Shown: one piece after another, positions 51,931 through 60,801 of the stretch
How positions within the stretch are numbered: position 1 is the stretch's first letter
How the letters are laid out: the number at the start of each line of letters is the position of its first letter
Assembly: GCF_022429645.1 (NCBI RefSeq)
Contig: NZ_CP092480.1
Span: 3,702,501-3,766,500, forward strand
Source of the DNA: Lutibacter sp. A80
Lineage (GTDB): Bacteria > Bacteroidota > Bacteroidia > Flavobacteriales > Flavobacteriaceae
Direction: 5' to 3'
DNA: 64,000 nucleotides
Notes under the pieces: generated by a model
Told to the model about the DNA's origin: nothing
Databases searched by the model: none
Seen by the model: the letters and a program-made list of their open reading frames with translations, nothing else
Program-made: the position numbers and the translations under genes

Positions 51931-53180
51931 CTTTTTGAAACAATATTATTTTTAATGATTTTACCTAAAGATCCACTTTGACTTGGGGTAAGTTGAAAAA
52001 TGGTTGTAGGTAGTAATCTTTGTTCAGTTCTATGTGAAACATATAAAATTGTAATTTCTGTTTTATCAATAAGTAAGTTAATTAGTTGTGTTACTAAAGT
52101 TGTGTTTTCATCATCTAAACCTTCTAAAGGTTCATCTAAAATTAAAAGTGGAGGTTGTTTAATTAGTGCGCGTATAATTAAAGCAATTCTTTGTTGTCCA
52201 GATGAAAGTTTTAAAAACGGTGTGTTTTTATAAGTTGATAAATTAATTATTTTAAGCCATTGTTCTACTGCATCTAATTGCATTTTTTGCGGCTTTTTAT
52301 AAAGTCCAACAGAATCAAAATATCCAGATAATATTATGTGTTCTAAAGTTTGATTACAGCTGAAAAGCTCGGTTATTGTTGTAGAAAAATAGCCAATTCG
52401 TTTTTTTAAGTCCCAAATACTTTCCCCACTACCTTTTTTTTGCCCAAAAATATGAATATCTTGTCCGTATGCTTTTGGGTTTTCTCCAGTAATTAATGAT
52501 AATAAAGTACTTTTTCCAGAACCATTTGGTCCAACTAATTGCCAAAATTCACCTTTTTTTACCGTCCAATTTATATTTTTTACAATAGGTCTATTATTGT
52601 AACTTACGCAAACATTGCTGAATTTTACAAGAGTATTTCCTGTATAGTTAATTTCTTTTAATGCTGTTGGAATTTCATTTTTGAAATTAGAGTAATAAGA
52701 AGTATGTGTATTTTTAAGGCTATGTAAATTAAAAGTATTGTCTTTTATTTGATATTTGTGTTTGATAAAATTAAGAATATCACTAGTTCTATTAACCAAT
52801 TGTATTATTTGAAATTTTTTGGAAATTTGTTTAATAGTATTGGTTAATTCTAATTGAGAGTTGCTGTCTAAATGATCGAAAATACTATCAAATATTATAT
52901 AATCAGGTTTTTGATTTAAGCAGTATTTTAAAAATATTTTTCTTCGTTCACCTGAAGAAAATTCACTTAATTTTCTGTTATAGTTTTTTGCTACTTTAAT
53001 AATATCATATCTATATTCTTCTTCAATGTAATTTTTTATAGCTATGTCAGAAAATAAAATCCCTTTTAAGTTATTGTATTTCTGTAATGTGCCTGAATTG
53101 TTTTTAGATAAAATTGTTGAAACAAAAGTTTTTTTGTCAATGTTATTATTAACAAGAACTGCTATAGGTTCGTTATTCAT
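51927..53180 (-). CDS. ModF-like tandem ABC ATPase with degenerate first domain
   Basis: 417 residues. Two ABC domains: the first (1-~165) keeps a signature (LSEFSSGERRK) and a Walker B-like IIFDSIFDHLD but has no GxxGxGKS P-loop. The second (~185-400) is complete: VGPNGSGKSTLLSLI, LKLSSGQQRIALI, LLILDEPLEGLD, and a switch His. No permease is nearby. It resembles ModF/PhrA-type soluble double ATPases; the substrate or role is unknown. It ends convergently with the CoA-binding gene. Confidence 0.88.
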   Translation of the reverse strand: MNNEPIAVLVNNNIDKKTFVSTILSKNNSGTLQKYNNLKGILFSDIAIKNYIEEEYRYDIIKVAKNYNRKLSEFSSGERRKIFLKYCLNQKPDYIIFDSIFDHLDSNSQLELTNTIKQISKKFQIIQLVNRTSDILNFIKHKYQIKDNTFNLHSLKNTHTSYYSNFKNEIPTALKEINYTGNTLVKFSNVCVSYNNRPIVKNINWTVKKGEFWQLVGPNGSGKSTLLSLITGENPKAYGQDIHIFGQKKGSGESIWDLKKRIGYFSTTITELFSCNQTLEHIILSGYFDSVGLYKKPQKMQLDAVEQWLKIINLSTYKNTPFLKLSSGQQRIALIIRALIKQPPLLILDEPLEGLDDENTTLVTQLINLLIDKTEITILYVSHRTEQRLLPTTIFQLTPSQSGSLGKIIKNNIVSKS

Positions 53181-53222
53181 TCTGTAAAATTAAAAGTAAT
53201 AAATAAGGCTAAATTAAGAACT

Positions 53223-54140
53223 TTAGTTAATTTCAAAAACTTTTCCAGCTTCAGCTAAATGTGTATTATTGAAAATTTCTTGTGCTTCTGTTTTAAAAAC
53301 TTCAATATTTTTATACCTACCACTATAATGACCAATAATAAGTTGTTGTACATTGGCTTGTAGTGCTATTTTAGCAGCTTGTTCGGCAGTTGAATGTTTT
53401 GTGGTTAATGCCAGATTTTCTTTATCTTTTAAAAAAGTAGACTCGTGATATAAGCAATTGGCATTTTTTATTATAGGAATTATTGCTGGAAGGTAAGTAG
53501 TATCACTACAAAAAGCATAACTTTTAGGAGGTGTAGGATCTAATGTTAAATCTTCGTTTTTTAAAATAGTACCATTTTTTAATTTAAAATCTCTTCCATT
53601 TTTTAAATTTTGAAAATCGCAAATTTCAATTTCTTTGTAATTAGTAATGGCTGTTATATTTAACTTACGTTCTCCTAATTTTTCTTTAAATAAAAATCCA
53701 TTTGTATAAATTCTATGGTTTAAAGGAATTGTATGAACTTCTACTTTATCGTCTTCAAAAATTAATTCACTAGCTGTATTTGTTAATTCATGAAAATGTA
53801 AAGGGTAATGCGTCCAAGAATTTGAAATTTTTAGTTGTAAAGTTATAATTTCTTTTATGCCTTTAGGTCCATAAATATGTAATTCGGTTTCTCTATTTAA
53901 GAGTCTAAATGTTGAAATTAATCCTACTAGTCCAAAAAAATGATCACCGTGTAAATGTGAAATAAATATGTGTTTAATTTTTGAAAATTTAACACCGTAT
54001 TTACGTAATTGAACCTGTGTACCTTCTCCACAGTCAATTAAAAAGTTATGATTTTTAATTTCTAAATATTGAGCTGTTGGGTGTGCATTTACACGAGGTG
54101 TTGCAGAATGACAACCCAAAATAGTGAGTTTTAAACTCAT
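53223..54140 (-). CDS. rnz: Ribonuclease Z
   Basis: 305 residues of the beta-lactamase-fold tRNase Z: LTILGCHSATPRVNAHPTAQ, LIDCGEGTQVQLRKYG, the zinc motif SHLHGDHFFGL (~60), SDTTYL, HESTF and the late TKHSTAEQA and IGHYSGRY. It removes 3' trailers from tRNA precursors, as needed for the tRNA in this window that lacks encoded CCA. It overlaps the upstream T9SS-domain gene by ATGA. Confidence 0.95.
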   Translation of the reverse strand: MSLKLTILGCHSATPRVNAHPTAQYLEIKNHNFLIDCGEGTQVQLRKYGVKFSKIKHIFISHLHGDHFFGLVGLISTFRLLNRETELHIYGPKGIKEIITLQLKISNSWTHYPLHFHELTNTASELIFEDDKVEVHTIPLNHRIYTNGFLFKEKLGERKLNITAITNYKEIEICDFQNLKNGRDFKLKNGTILKNEDLTLDPTPPKSYAFCSDTTYLPAIIPIIKNANCLYHESTFLKDKENLALTTKHSTAEQAAKIALQANVQQLIIGHYSGRYKNIEVFKTEAQEIFNNTHLAEAGKVFEIN

Positions 54141-54499
54141 CGAATAATTAATCTTTTTGATATGATTTCTGAATCGGATTGTAATGAATAAATGTACATC
54201 CCGTTGTTTAAATCATTTTTATTAAATTGGAATGAATTCAATCCTTTTTTTGCATTAATCTTTTTTAAGTAAACGGTTTTACCTACTAGATTTTTAACTG
54301 TAAACTCTACAGATTGATTTTTAGTAGAAGTAAAGTTAATACGGGTTCTAATGGTTAATGGATTTGGAGATGCCGATAAGGATAAAAGCGTAGTAGTAAT
54401 AGGTTCATTATTTTTAATAACAACACGAGTATCCTTTTCTTGAGCATAAGAAAAAGTAATAATCAATAAAAATGTTATTAAAAGTAATTTTTTCATCAA
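54137..54499 (-). CDS. Small secreted protein consisting of a T9SS type A sorting domain
   Basis: 120 residues. A signal peptide (MMKKLLLITFLLIITFSYAQ) is followed by ~25 residues of linker and then almost exactly a type-IX-secretion C-terminal domain: LSASPNPLTIRTRINFTS, VEFTVKNLVGKTVYLKKI, KGLNSFQFNKNDLNNGMYIYSLQ, KRLIIR. No other domain is left to be sorted, so it is odd as a cargo. It couples by ATGA to rnz and shares an operon with the STAS-like gene. Start could also be Met 2. Confidence 0.8.
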   Translation of the reverse strand: MMKKLLLITFLLIITFSYAQEKDTRVVIKNNEPITTTLLSLSASPNPLTIRTRINFTSTKNQSVEFTVKNLVGKTVYLKKINAKKGLNSFQFNKNDLNNGMYIYSLQSDSEIISKRLIIR

Positions 54500-54513
54500 T
54501 AAGCCTATTGTTT

Positions 54514-54846
54514 TTAAAATCCTAAATCTCGTTCAATTGCATCCATTTCTAAAATATCTATCGCTTCTGTAAAAGTAGGAACGATATTCATTTCGTCAGG
54601 GATTTCATCTATTTCAATACCATCAATAATAATAACAAAACTTGTGCCGTTTTCTCGATGTTGATTATTTATATTCAAAAATAGCAATAATTCTTTAATA
54701 TTAGTGTTAATTTTTTCTGAAAAATCTAGAATTAAGTGCTGGTTTTTAAATTCTAACAGATTGTCTTCTAAATTTTTAAGGAATTTTTTTAAAGAAGAAT
54801 CTATTGGTTTTAGTATAGTGTAATTTTCAGTTTTAGTTATTTCCAT
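54514..54846 (-). CDS. STAS-like small protein upstream of rnz
   Basis: 110 residues from ATG 54846 (a start 27 nt earlier is possible). The strand-helix pattern KTENYTILKPIDSSLKKFLKNLEDNLLEFKNQHLILDFSEK fits an anti-sigma-factor-antagonist-like (STAS) fold, with an Asp-rich acidic end and no phosphorylatable Ser clear in place. In Flavobacteriaceae I recall a similar gene regularly preceding rnz. Function unknown. Confidence 0.65.
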   Translation of the reverse strand: MEITKTENYTILKPIDSSLKKFLKNLEDNLLEFKNQHLILDFSEKINTNIKELLLFLNINNQHRENGTSFVIIIDGIEIDEIPDEMNIVPTFTEAIDILEMDAIERDLGF

Positions 54847-54929
54847 GTGTTTTAAACTATTTTTTACGGTCACATGATTTATTGGCTATTGGTTATTTTG
54901 CGGAGTAAATAGCGTAAAAATATGTCCGT

Positions 54930-55868
54930 TTATTGTTTGTGTCTTTCAATTTGTTGCGCCAATAAATAGATTACAGCCATTCTAATTGCAACACCATTTT
55001 CAACTTGATTTAAAATTATGGATTGTCCTGAATCTGCAACATCACTTGTAATTTCAACACCTCTATTTATTGGTCCAGGGTGCATAATAACAATTTTTTT
55101 GTTAAGTGTGTCTAAAAGTTGTTTATTTATTCCAAATAGTTGTGCATATTCTCTAGTTGATGGAAAATAATTAATAGCCATGCGTTCGTTTTGAACTCTT
55201 AAAACATTGGCTACATCACACCATTCTAGGGCTTTTTTAATATCACATTCTACACCAACACCTAAGCTTTCAATATATTTAGGAATGAGTGTTTTTGGAC
55301 CACATACTTTTATTTCTGCACCTTGTAATTTTAAAGCGTAAATATTTGATAATGCTACTCTTGAGTGTAAAATATCGCCAATAATTACTACTTTTTTTCC
55401 AGTTACACTTCCTAGTTTTTCTCTAATTGAATAAGAATCTAGCAATGCTTGTGTTGGATGTTCATGTGTGCCATCTCCAGCATTTACAATTTTAGCATCC
55501 ACGTGTTTTGATAAAAAATCACAGGCACCAACATGAGAATGTCGCATTACAATTAAATCAACTTTCATTGATAAAATATTATTTGCAGTATCTATTAAGG
55601 TTTCTCCTTTTTTTACTGAAGATTGGTTTGCTGAAAAGTTGATAACATCAGCAGATAAACGTTTTTCAGCTAATTCAAACGAAAGTTTTGTTCTAGTACT
55701 GTTTTCAAAAAATAAATTTGCAATGGTAATATCTCTTAACGATGGAACCTTTTTTATAGGGCGATTAATTACTTCTTTGAAATGATCTGCAGTTTCAAAA
55801 ATTAAATCAATATCACTTCTTTTTAAATGCTTTATACCTAAAAGATGCTGTACGCTTAACTGACTCAT
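54930..55868 (-). CDS. pyrB: Aspartate carbamoyltransferase catalytic subunit
   Basis: 312 residues, normal length. Carbamoyl-phosphate motif FFENSTRTKLSFELAEKRL (~54), the second lobe's HPTQALLDSYSIRE (~138), IGDILHSRVALSN, and MHPGPINRGVEI near the end. It catalyses carbamoyl phosphate + aspartate to carbamoyl aspartate in pyrimidine synthesis. It begins 4 nt after the pyrR stop, a pyrR-pyrB operon. Confidence 0.97.
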   Translation of the reverse strand: MSQLSVQHLLGIKHLKRSDIDLIFETADHFKEVINRPIKKVPSLRDITIANLFFENSTRTKLSFELAEKRLSADVINFSANQSSVKKGETLIDTANNILSMKVDLIVMRHSHVGACDFLSKHVDAKIVNAGDGTHEHPTQALLDSYSIREKLGSVTGKKVVIIGDILHSRVALSNIYALKLQGAEIKVCGPKTLIPKYIESLGVGVECDIKKALEWCDVANVLRVQNERMAINYFPSTREYAQLFGINKQLLDTLNKKIVIMHPGPINRGVEITSDVADSGQSIILNQVENGVAIRMAVIYLLAQQIERHKQ

Positions 55869-55872
55869 GTAA

Positions 55873-56427
55873 TTAATTATTTATAATATAAACGGCATCT
55901 TTACCGTCTTTTTCTTTCCAATTTACGGTAACTTTTTCCTCATTAATAACATCTACTTGCCGTCCTCTATAGTTTGGTTGAATAGGTAGATGTCTACTAA
56001 ATCGTCTGTCTATTAATACCAACAATTCAATATCAGTTGGTCTTCCAAATGATTGTATTGCGGTTAATGCAGCTCTAATACTTCTGCCAGAAAATAAAAC
56101 ATCATCAATAAAAACAACATTTTTATTTTCAACAATAAAGTTAATGTTGGTTTTATTAGCTTCAATAGGTTCACCACGTCTTCTAAAATCATCTCTGTAA
56201 AAAGTAATATCCAATTTTCCTAATTTTACATTAGAAATAGCATAATCTTCTTTTAAAATTGAAACTAATCTTTCAGCTAAATAAACACCTCTTGGCTGAA
56301 TACCTATAAGAACAGTATTTTCAAAATTATTATGATTTTCGATTAACTGACATGCCAATCGATGTAAAATAATGTGAATTTCTTTAGAGTTAAGTAGAAT
56401 TTTTTTGCCCATTGCAATACCAAACAT
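55873..56427 (-). CDS. pyrR: PyrR: pyr operon attenuator / uracil phosphoribosyltransferase
   Basis: 184 residues from ATG 56427; Met 6 (56412) is also possible. PRPP motif VVFIDDVLFSGRSIRAALTAI (~100), IGIQPRGVYLAERL (~39), DITFYRDDFRRRG, and DRRFSRHLPIQPNYRGRQVD. PyrR binds pyr mRNA to cause attenuation and can have UPRTase activity. Its own leader is very short, with a 15-nt palindrome (56420-56434) spanning the start, so the regulation may differ from Bacillus. Confidence 0.94.
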   Translation of the reverse strand: MFGIAMGKKILLNSKEIHIILHRLACQLIENHNNFENTVLIGIQPRGVYLAERLVSILKEDYAISNVKLGKLDITFYRDDFRRRGEPIEANKTNINFIVENKNVVFIDDVLFSGRSIRAALTAIQSFGRPTDIELLVLIDRRFSRHLPIQPNYRGRQVDVINEEKVTVNWKEKDGKDAVYIINN

Positions 56428-56434
56428 TGTTTGG
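56420..56434. promoter_or_regulatory. Palindrome over the pyrR start
   Basis: CCAAAC-ATT-GTTTGG, an inverted repeat covering the ATG of pyrR just downstream of the minus-strand -7 box TATATTTG (56439-56446). It could be an operator or a 5' mRNA hairpin. Confidence 0.4.
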
Positions 56435-56438
56435 AATA

Positions 56439-56446
56439 CAAATATA
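56439..56446 (-). promoter_or_regulatory. Candidate -7 box of pyrRB
   Basis: TATATTTG on the minus strand, 11 nt before the pyrR ATG, giving a very short leader. Confidence 0.5.
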
Positions 56447-56552
56447 AAGCATTTTGTTAATTAATTTGTTAAAAACATTTAGAACTTAGTTTTAAATTAT
56501 GAATTTGTTCTTGTACTTTTATTTCTGTAGTATTTAATTATATTTTATATAT

Positions 56553-57950
56553 ATGTCTTTAACTCCAAAAGAAAATAATTTGCCATTAACTAAGTTTGAA
56601 TCAATGCTAAAAACTAATAGTGTTTATTTCTTTGATTCTGTTGAGTTTGAAGAAATTATACATTATTATATCGACTCTGGTAAAATTTCTTTAGCCAAAA
56701 AAGCAATTAAATTAGGTTTGCATCAACATCCTAATTCTATTTTGCTAAAATTATTAAAAGCTGAATTAATGATTTTTGATGGAGAATTTGAAAAAGCATC
56801 AACGTTATTAAAAGAATTACAAGCAATAGAACCTACAAACGAAGAAATATATGTGCAGCAAGCAAGTATTTTTTCTAAAAATGACAAACATCTAAAAGCT
56901 ATAGATTTTTTAAAAAAAGCGTTATTGTATACCGATGATGAAGCAGATATTTTAGCTATGATTGGTATGGAATATTTATTTTTAGATAATTTTGATGAAG
57001 CTAGATTGAGTTTTGCAAAATGTTTAACTGTAGATTTTGACGATTATTCTTCACTCTATAATGTAATTTATTGTTTTGATATGCAAGGGCAACATACAGA
57101 AGCCGTTGATTATTTAAATGAATATATAGATAAAGATCCATACAGTGAAGTAGCTTGGCACCAATTAGGAAGGCAATATTTTATTTTAGAAAATTACAAT
57201 GAAGCTTTGAGAGCTTTCGATTATGCAGTTTTGATTGACGAAACTTTTGTTGGAGCATATTTAGAAAAAGCCAAAACATTAGAACAATTAAAAAAATATG
57301 AAGAGGCAATTGAAAATTATAAAATCACTATAGATTTAGATGATCCTACATCTTTTGTGTATTTAAGAATTGGAGAATGTTATAAAAAACTTGATAAATC
57401 TGCTTTAGCAATTCAATTTTATAAAAAAGCAGTACACGAAGATCCCTTATTAGATAAAGGATGGTTAGCAATTACTGAGTTAAGTATTTTAAATAAAAAT
57501 TATTACAAAGCACTTTTTTATATAAATAAAGCGATTGAAATTGATGAGAAAAACAGCTTATATTGGAGAAAATATGCTGAAATTAATCTAAAATTAAACT
57601 TTTTTGAAGAAGCGGTAAGAGCCTTTCAAAATTGTATCTTGTTACAAGATTTTGATATTGCAATATGGATAGGCTTAAGTGATGTACTTTGGTATTTAGG
57701 TGATTATAAAGATGCATTGATTAATTTAAAAAAAGCTTCAAAAGTATTTAAAGATTTTGCGGAGATAGAATATAGAATTAGTTGTATTTATTTTAAGTTT
57801 AAAGATTTTTCTAAAGGGAAAAAACATTTAATAAAAGCATTAGAAATAGATTTTGAATATCATAAAGAAATAAAAGATTTATTTCCTGAGATATTTAAAA
57901 GCCAAGGGGTGTTAGATATCATTAGCAATTTCAAAAATACTTCATTATAA
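56553..57950 (+). CDS. Tetratricopeptide-repeat protein
   Basis: 465 residues made almost entirely of TPR helices, about twelve units (for example EEIYVQQASIFSKNDKHLKAIDFLKKAL, AWHQLGRQYFILENYNEALRAFDYAVLID, AYLEKAKTLEQLKKYEEAIENYKITIDL). There is no signal peptide or membrane helix, so it should be cytoplasmic. It probably scaffolds a complex; no partner is indicated. The first popT gene follows with its own promoter box. Confidence 0.9.
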   Translation: MSLTPKENNLPLTKFESMLKTNSVYFFDSVEFEEIIHYYIDSGKISLAKKAIKLGLHQHPNSILLKLLKAELMIFDGEFEKASTLLKELQAIEPTNEEIYVQQASIFSKNDKHLKAIDFLKKALLYTDDEADILAMIGMEYLFLDNFDEARLSFAKCLTVDFDDYSSLYNVIYCFDMQGQHTEAVDYLNEYIDKDPYSEVAWHQLGRQYFILENYNEALRAFDYAVLIDETFVGAYLEKAKTLEQLKKYEEAIENYKITIDLDDPTSFVYLRIGECYKKLDKSALAIQFYKKAVHEDPLLDKGWLAITELSILNKNYYKALFYINKAIEIDEKNSLYWRKYAEINLKLNFFEEAVRAFQNCILLQDFDIAIWIGLSDVLWYLGDYKDALINLKKASKVFKDFAEIEYRISCIYFKFKDFSKGKKHLIKALEIDFEYHKEIKDLFPEIFKSQGVLDIISNFKNTSL

Positions 57951-57955
57951 AATAT

Positions 57956-57963
57956 TACATTTG
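57956..57963 (+). promoter_or_regulatory. Candidate -7 box of the first popT gene
   Basis: TACATTTG, 18 nt before ATG 57982; overlaps the TTG at 57961 where the longer frame opens. Confidence 0.45.
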
Positions 57964-57981
57964 TGTTTTAACAAAAAACAA

Positions 57982-58914
57982 ATGCAACAAAGAAAACTAA
58001 TTCATTATTTTATAATCACACTTAAAGGTATGGCAATGGGAGCAGCAGATGTAGTTCCTGGCGTGTCTGGAGGAACAATTGCTTTTATTTCAGGTATTTA
58101 TGAAGAATTGCTTACCTCTATAAGTTCTATTAAATTTTCAACAATAAAATTATTAAAAGACAAAGGGTTTAGAGTTTTTTGGGACACAATAAACGGTAAT
58201 TTTTTAGTAGCACTCTTAATCGGAATTTTTATAAGCATCCTTTCGTTAGCTAAATTAATTTCTTGGTTGTTAGAAAATAAACCGATACTAGTTTGGTCTT
58301 TCTTTTTTGGATTGGTTTTAGCAAGTATTTTATTTATTGGAAAGCAAATTACTAAATGGACTGTATTGTCAGTAATACTCTTTATAGTAGGGGCGTTAGT
58401 TGCTTATTATATAACTACATTACAACCATTAGTTTCTGAAAATTCATCACCATTATTTTTATTTATAGCTGGTGCTTTGGCTATTTGTGCTATGATATTA
58501 CCTGGTATTTCGGGTTCATTTATTCTAGTTTTATTAGGAGCATATAAACCAGTTTTAGATGCTATACACGATAGAGATTTTAAATTATTAGCAATTGTAA
58601 TATCTGGAGGAGTAGTTGGGCTGTTAACTTTTTCTAAAGTATTAAAATGGTTGTTCAATAATTACAAAAATTTAACGTTAGCAGTATTAACGGGTTTTAT
58701 TTTAGGCTCTTTAAATAAAATTTGGCCATGGAAAGAAACACTTACATGGCGTACAAATTCACACGGAATAAAAGTGCCTTTTAACGAGCAAAGTATCTCT
58801 CCACTTTCTTTTGAAGGTGATGCCCAATTAACAATGGCAATACTATTGGCATTTGTAGGTTTTGTAGTAATTCTTATATTAGAGAAGGTAGCAAAATTGT
58901 CGAAATCACATTAA
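57982..58914 (+). CDS. DUF368 / PopT-like undecaprenyl-phosphate translocase, copy 1
   Basis: 310 residues from ATG 57982. About nine membrane helices. DUF368 signature near the N-terminus: GMAMGAADVVPGVSGGTIAFISGIYEEL, and its inverted counterpart ALAICAMILPGISGSFILVLLGAY (~165). DUF368 proteins (PopT) were recently assigned as undecaprenyl-phosphate flippases that recycle the cell-wall lipid carrier. It is followed after 3 nt by a paralogue, so the two form an operon with aroE. Confidence 0.92.
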   Translation: MQQRKLIHYFIITLKGMAMGAADVVPGVSGGTIAFISGIYEELLTSISSIKFSTIKLLKDKGFRVFWDTINGNFLVALLIGIFISILSLAKLISWLLENKPILVWSFFFGLVLASILFIGKQITKWTVLSVILFIVGALVAYYITTLQPLVSENSSPLFLFIAGALAICAMILPGISGSFILVLLGAYKPVLDAIHDRDFKLLAIVISGGVVGLLTFSKVLKWLFNNYKNLTLAVLTGFILGSLNKIWPWKETLTWRTNSHGIKVPFNEQSISPLSFEGDAQLTMAILLAFVGFVVILILEKVAKLSKSH

Positions 58915-58917
58915 TTT

Positions 58918-59940
58918 ATGGCTAAAGAACGTAATTTACTAGATAAATTTTTCCTTTTTTTAAAAGGATTAGCAATGGGTGCAGCTAATAAAGTTCCCGG
59001 TGTTTCTGGTGGTACAGTTTCTTTTGTTTTAGGTTTTTATGAAGAGATGATTTATTCCTTCAGAAAAATAAATTATAAAGCACTATTACTACTTATAAAT
59101 GGAAGGTTTAAGAGTTTTTATAAATATACAAATGCTACTTTTTTATTATTGGTTTTTGGAGGAAGTATGTTTAGTTACTTTACAATTTCATTAGGCTTAG
59201 ATTATTTGTTAAAGCATTATGAACTGTATGTTTGGAGTGCTTTTTTTGGAATGATATTAGGATCTATCTATTATATTTCTAAAGATTTTGAAAATTGGAA
59301 CACAAAAAATATCATATCTGTAATTGTAGGTGTATCATTAGGAATTGCTATTAGTTTTATGAGTCCTGCTAAAGAAAACGACAACCTTTGGTTTGTTTTT
59401 ATGTGTGGAATAATTGGAGTATCTGGAATGACACTTCCAGGTTTGTCGGGTTCTTTTATACTTATTCTAATGGGAAATTATGTATTGTTACTTGTAGACT
59501 CTGTGGCTGTTTTATTTAAAACTTTAACAGAAGTTTTTATAGGCGATTTTAGTTTTATGGATAGTGAAGAGAGAATACATTACCTAGAAATTGTTGCAAC
59601 TTTTACAGCGGGATCTGTGTTTGGTTTGGTTGTAATCTCTCATATTTTAGGATTTGTATTAAAGCGTTGGTATCAAATTGTAACAGCCGTAATTATTGGT
59701 TTTATAGCAGGTTCTTTAGGAATTGTTTGGCCTTGGAAAAAAGAAGTATATAAGGTAGAAAATGGTGTAAATTTGTTAGATGTAAATGGAAATAAAATAA
59801 TTGAGAATTTTGAAAGGTATTTTCCAGACTTTTCAAATAAAGAAACTTGGATCGCTATCTTTTTTATAGCAGTAGGGGCAGCAATTATTTTACTTATTGA
59901 TAAATATGGAGCAGAACGTAAAGAATATATTGATGAATAA
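58918..59940 (+). CDS. DUF368 / PopT-like undecaprenyl-phosphate translocase, copy 2
   Basis: 340 residues, paralogous to the preceding gene. It repeats GLAMGAANKVPGVSGGTVSFVLGFYEEM at the N-terminus and GVSGMTLPGLSGSFILILMGNY in the second half. In the first motif AA-D is replaced by AA-N, a change worth noting. The two copies share fold and order but are clearly diverged, implying an old duplication. Its last 8 nt overlap the aroE start, and all three genes probably share one transcript. Confidence 0.92.
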   Translation: MAKERNLLDKFFLFLKGLAMGAANKVPGVSGGTVSFVLGFYEEMIYSFRKINYKALLLLINGRFKSFYKYTNATFLLLVFGGSMFSYFTISLGLDYLLKHYELYVWSAFFGMILGSIYYISKDFENWNTKNIISVIVGVSLGIAISFMSPAKENDNLWFVFMCGIIGVSGMTLPGLSGSFILILMGNYVLLLVDSVAVLFKTLTEVFIGDFSFMDSEERIHYLEIVATFTAGSVFGLVVISHILGFVLKRWYQIVTAVIIGFIAGSLGIVWPWKKEVYKVENGVNLLDVNGNKIIENFERYFPDFSNKETWIAIFFIAVGAAIILLIDKYGAERKEYIDE

Positions 59941-60679
59941 TCGTACAAAATTTGGTTTATTAGGAAAAGATATTTCCTATTCTTTTTCAAGAAAATATTT
60001 TTCTGAAAAATTTAAAAAATTAGGCTTAGATACCTTAAATTACAGTAATTTGGATATCCCTGAGATTGAAGAATTTCCATATCTTTTATACCATAAAGAA
60101 CATGAGTACGGAGGTATAAATGTTACAATTCCGTATAAAGAATCTGTAATGCGGTATTTAAATGAAATTGATGCAGATGCTAAAGAAATAGGAGCCGTAA
60201 ACACTATAAAAATCACTAATGATAATAAGTTAGTTGGATATAATACAGATTATTATGGGTTTTTAAATTCAATAAAACCATTATTACAGCCGCATCATAA
60301 AAAAGCATTAATTTTAGGAACTGGAGGAGCATCAAAAGCTATAGCTTATGCTTTAAAAAAATTAAATATTGAATATAAATTTGTTTCTAGAAGATTGAAT
60401 GATGACAACTATTTGTATTCAGTTTTAAATCAGCAAATAATAGAAGAATATACCGTAATTATTAATTGTACACCAATAGGAACATACCCAAATACAGAAG
60501 AAGCACCTAAAATACCATACCAATATATTTCAGACAAACATTTATTATTTGATCTAATTTATAACCCAACAGAAAGTAAATTTTTGTTAGAAGGTAAAAG
60601 TAAAGGGGCAATAATTAAAAATGGTTATGAAATGCTTGAACTTCAGGCTGAAAAATCTTGGGAGATCTGGAATTTATAG
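59933..60679 (+). CDS. aroE: Shikimate dehydrogenase
   Basis: 248 residues from ATG 59933 (overlapping the popT copy 2 stop by 8 nt; earlier in-frame Met codons lie inside popT). It has FGLLGKDISYSFSRKYF (shikimate-binding Ser-x-Ser), GGINVTIPYKESVM with the catalytic Lys (~62), AVNTIKI, NTDYYGF with the Asp, and the NADP motif LILGTGGASKAIAYAL. Slightly short (usual ~270). It reduces 3-dehydroshikimate to shikimate. Confidence 0.95.
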   Translation: MNNRTKFGLLGKDISYSFSRKYFSEKFKKLGLDTLNYSNLDIPEIEEFPYLLYHKEHEYGGINVTIPYKESVMRYLNEIDADAKEIGAVNTIKITNDNKLVGYNTDYYGFLNSIKPLLQPHHKKALILGTGGASKAIAYALKKLNIEYKFVSRRLNDDNYLYSVLNQQIIEEYTVIINCTPIGTYPNTEEAPKIPYQYISDKHLLFDLIYNPTESKFLLEGKSKGAIIKNGYEMLELQAEKSWEIWNL

Positions 60680-60712
60680 TAAATTTTCGAAAGTTTAACG
60701 CAACTTTTATAG

Positions 60713-60720
60713 TATCTTTG
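60713..60720 (+). promoter_or_regulatory. Candidate -7 box of the DUF349 gene
   Basis: TATCTTTG fits TAnnTTTG; predicts an ~80-nt leader that contains a 7-bp hairpin (actcttt 60736-60742 / aaagagt 60767-60773). Confidence 0.45.
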
Positions 60721-60801
60721 AATCTAATATTAAATACTCTTTTATACACTAAAATTTAAAATTATTAAAGAGTGTAATTATTGAACCTTAAACATTATAA
60801 T

